A DNA stretch of 57,808 nucleotides from Bacteroidaceae bacterium (GTDB lineage Bacteria; Bacteroidota; Bacteroidia; Bacteroidales; Bacteroidaceae), in the NCBI GenBank assembly GCA_017448825.1, contig JAFSKR010000004.1, positions 1 to 57,808 of the forward strand, in the 5' to 3' direction. The notes below the pieces were generated by a model. That model saw only the letters and a list, made by a program, of their open reading frames with translations. It made no database searches and was not told the DNA's origin. Shown one piece after another: positions 57,176-57,808 of this stretch (its first letter is position 1; the number at the start of each line of letters is the position of its first letter). The position numbers and the translations under genes were made by a program.

Positions 57176-57183
57176 CAAAGATA
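57176..57183 (-). promoter_or_regulatory. -7 element of the giant-fimbrillin operon
   Basis: TATCTTTG on the minus strand, a perfect -7 box, about 160 nt before the preferred start at 57017. No matching -33 element was found at the usual distance. Confidence 0.55.
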
Positions 57184-57290
57184 TTAAATATTTTTTTAAT
57201 GTGTGTGTTTTTTTAACAAAAAAATCTTACAGAATAACGAAAAAGCATCATTTTTCAGCAGAAATTGGAAAAATGTTGTGAAAAAATCTG

Positions 57291-57298
57291 TAATTTTG
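57291..57298 (+). promoter_or_regulatory. -7 element of the DUF4250 gene
   Basis: TAATTTTG matches TAnnTTTG, 57 nt before the start codon. A TTG at 57265-57267 is a possible distal element, though the spacing is long. Confidence 0.55.
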
Positions 57299-57354
57299 TG
57301 GTCGCATACAAATAAACGACAAGAAATCACAAAGAAAAAAGCACAATCATCAAC

Positions 57355-57555
57355 ATGGAGTATTTACCCAAAGACCCTTTCATGCTGGTTTCCTGCATCA
57401 ATATGCTGCTGAGAGACCACGAATTTGATTCATTGGAGGAACTCTGTGACCATTTTGGCAAAGAGTCTGAAAACATCAAGAAAGAACTTCTGCAACACGG
57501 ATACGTGTACAGCGAAGAACAAAAACAGATGCGCCCTGTCGGCTATGACGATTAG
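57355..57555 (+). CDS. DUF4250 domain protein
   Basis: A 66-residue cytoplasmic protein matching DUF4250 over its whole length: LPKDPFMLVSCINMLLRDH, then SLEELCDHF and a C-terminal LLQHGYVYSEEQKQ. Function is unknown. It is a single gene, divergent from the giant surface-protein operon, with its own promoter box. Confidence 0.85.
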   Translation: MEYLPKDPFMLVSCINMLLRDHEFDSLEELCDHFGKESENIKKELLQHGYVYSEEQKQMRPVGYDD

Positions 57556-57623
57556 CCCCGCAAACTCAATGAACTAAACTCACGTCAGCTCGATGCCCCC
57601 TTTCTCTATACACAAGCCTCTAT

Positions 57624-57658
57624 AAAAAAATGAAACCTGCCAACTCTCAGCAGATTTC
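57624..57658 (-). terminator. terminator of the partial gene at the window edge
   Basis: On the minus strand a 9-bp stem (GAAATCTGC with GCAGGTTTC, one U-G pair; 57650-57658 and 57632-57640) with a 9-nt loop is followed by seven T. It begins 3-4 nt after a minus-strand stop at 57662. Confidence 0.75.
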
Positions 57659-57661
57659 AAA

Positions 57662-57808
57662 CTATTTAGCGGAGGGAGAGGTTTTTGAACCAGTTTTTGA
57701 ATCCCACTCATTATCATTTAGTTGGCAATCAGCCAATATCTTGCGTAACACAAAATGTAACACGTTTCTGTTAGTCGTTTTGACCACGACTTGACTACCG
57801 CAGTAGTC
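57662..57808 (-). CDS. 3' end of an unidentified gene running off the window
   Basis: Forty-eight codons remain open on the minus strand from the window edge to a TAG at 57662-57664, ending in SKTGSKTSPSAK. A good terminator follows directly, which supports a real gene end. The visible part contains NVLHFVLRKILADCQLNDNE and is too short to assign. The frame is AT-richer than neighbouring genes. Confidence 0.45.
   Translation of the reverse strand, partial: DYCGSQVVVKTTNRNVLHFVLRKILADCQLNDNEWDSKTGSKTSPSAK

Larger units (their letters stand above)
57018..57354. other. divergent intergenic region
   Basis: This region separates the giant gene on - from the DUF4250 gene on +. It holds a promoter box for each and otherwise AT-rich sequence. 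The open frame upstream of 57017 on - (47 codons) is more likely leader than protein. Confidence 0.5.

Noticed and set aside
57670-57700. tRNA 3' end or integration site remnant
   Set aside because: The stretch with TAGCGGAGGGAGAGG followed by TTGAACC looks superficially like a tRNA tail, but no acceptor or anticodon arms can be built, and it lies inside the partial open frame.

Overview
The window comes from a Bacteroidales genome, most likely Prevotellaceae. The evidence is: the atp gene order (D-C-B-E-F-H-A-G), repeated -7 elements of the Bacteroidota form TAnnTTTG, a SprA/Sov-type translocon, Mfa/FimA-type fimbrillin lipoproteins with DUF3868, DUF5119 and DUF3575 partners, and other families typical of the phylum (DUF6249, DUF4250, DUF5107). 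No rRNA, tRNA, CRISPR array or transposase was seen. Species cannot be named from sequence alone.

Layout. (1) 1-7210: complete F1Fo ATP synthase operon on +, closed by a hairpin terminator; several junctions carry inverted or simple repeats. (2) 7220-7588: a small membrane protein on -. (3) 7768-14672: a sugar locus on + (MFS sugar porter, DUF5107-TPR protein, GH35 beta-galactosidase). (4) 14775-16118: a three-gene ECF sigma-factor operon on -. (5) 16310-16477: a tiny + ORF of unknown role. (6) 16549-21309: MetY and a secreted CotH-family protein in one - operon, then NADP-type glutamate dehydrogenase. (7) 21575-27149: Xaa-Pro aminopeptidase, RuvA, then a three-gene cassette read here as a galacturonate salvage route (galacturonokinase-like GHMP kinase, sugar-1-phosphate nucleotidyltransferase, UDP-glucuronate 4-epimerase). 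(8) 27150-27899: a gene-free stretch with two different arrays of 23-nt repeats. (9) 27900-35540: sprA. (10) 35738-38516: a LOG-family protein with a signal peptide, convergent with a secreted 5'-nucleotidase. (11) 38761-57017: a five-gene operon on - headed by a roughly 4,237-residue secreted modular protein, followed by a fimbrillin lipoprotein, a DUF3868/OmpA-like/DUF3575 protein, a DUF5119 lipoprotein and a second fimbrillin. (12) 57355-57808: DUF4250 protein on + and the 3' end of an unidentified gene on -.

How the genes fit together. ATP synthase, GdhA, MetY and RuvA are housekeeping. Surface biology dominates the rest: SprA is the outer-membrane pore of the type IX secretion system, and the giant protein ends in a segment resembling a type IX sorting domain, so translocon and candidate cargo may both lie here. 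The sugar locus (porter, mutarotase-like DUF5107 protein, GH35 enzyme) and the uronate cassette suggest use of galactose- and galacturonate-containing plant or host glycans; the cassette could recycle free galacturonate directly into UDP-uronates for surface polysaccharide.

The observations most worth testing are the uronate salvage cassette, the giant protein at the head of the fimbrial operon with its ten-fold repeat of roughly 250 residues, the 23-nt repeat arrays before sprA, the secreted LOG protein, and several small dispersed or inserted repeats (28-nt repeat shared between the atp operon and the uronate cassette, duplicated gdhA tail, repeat-derived insert in atpG).
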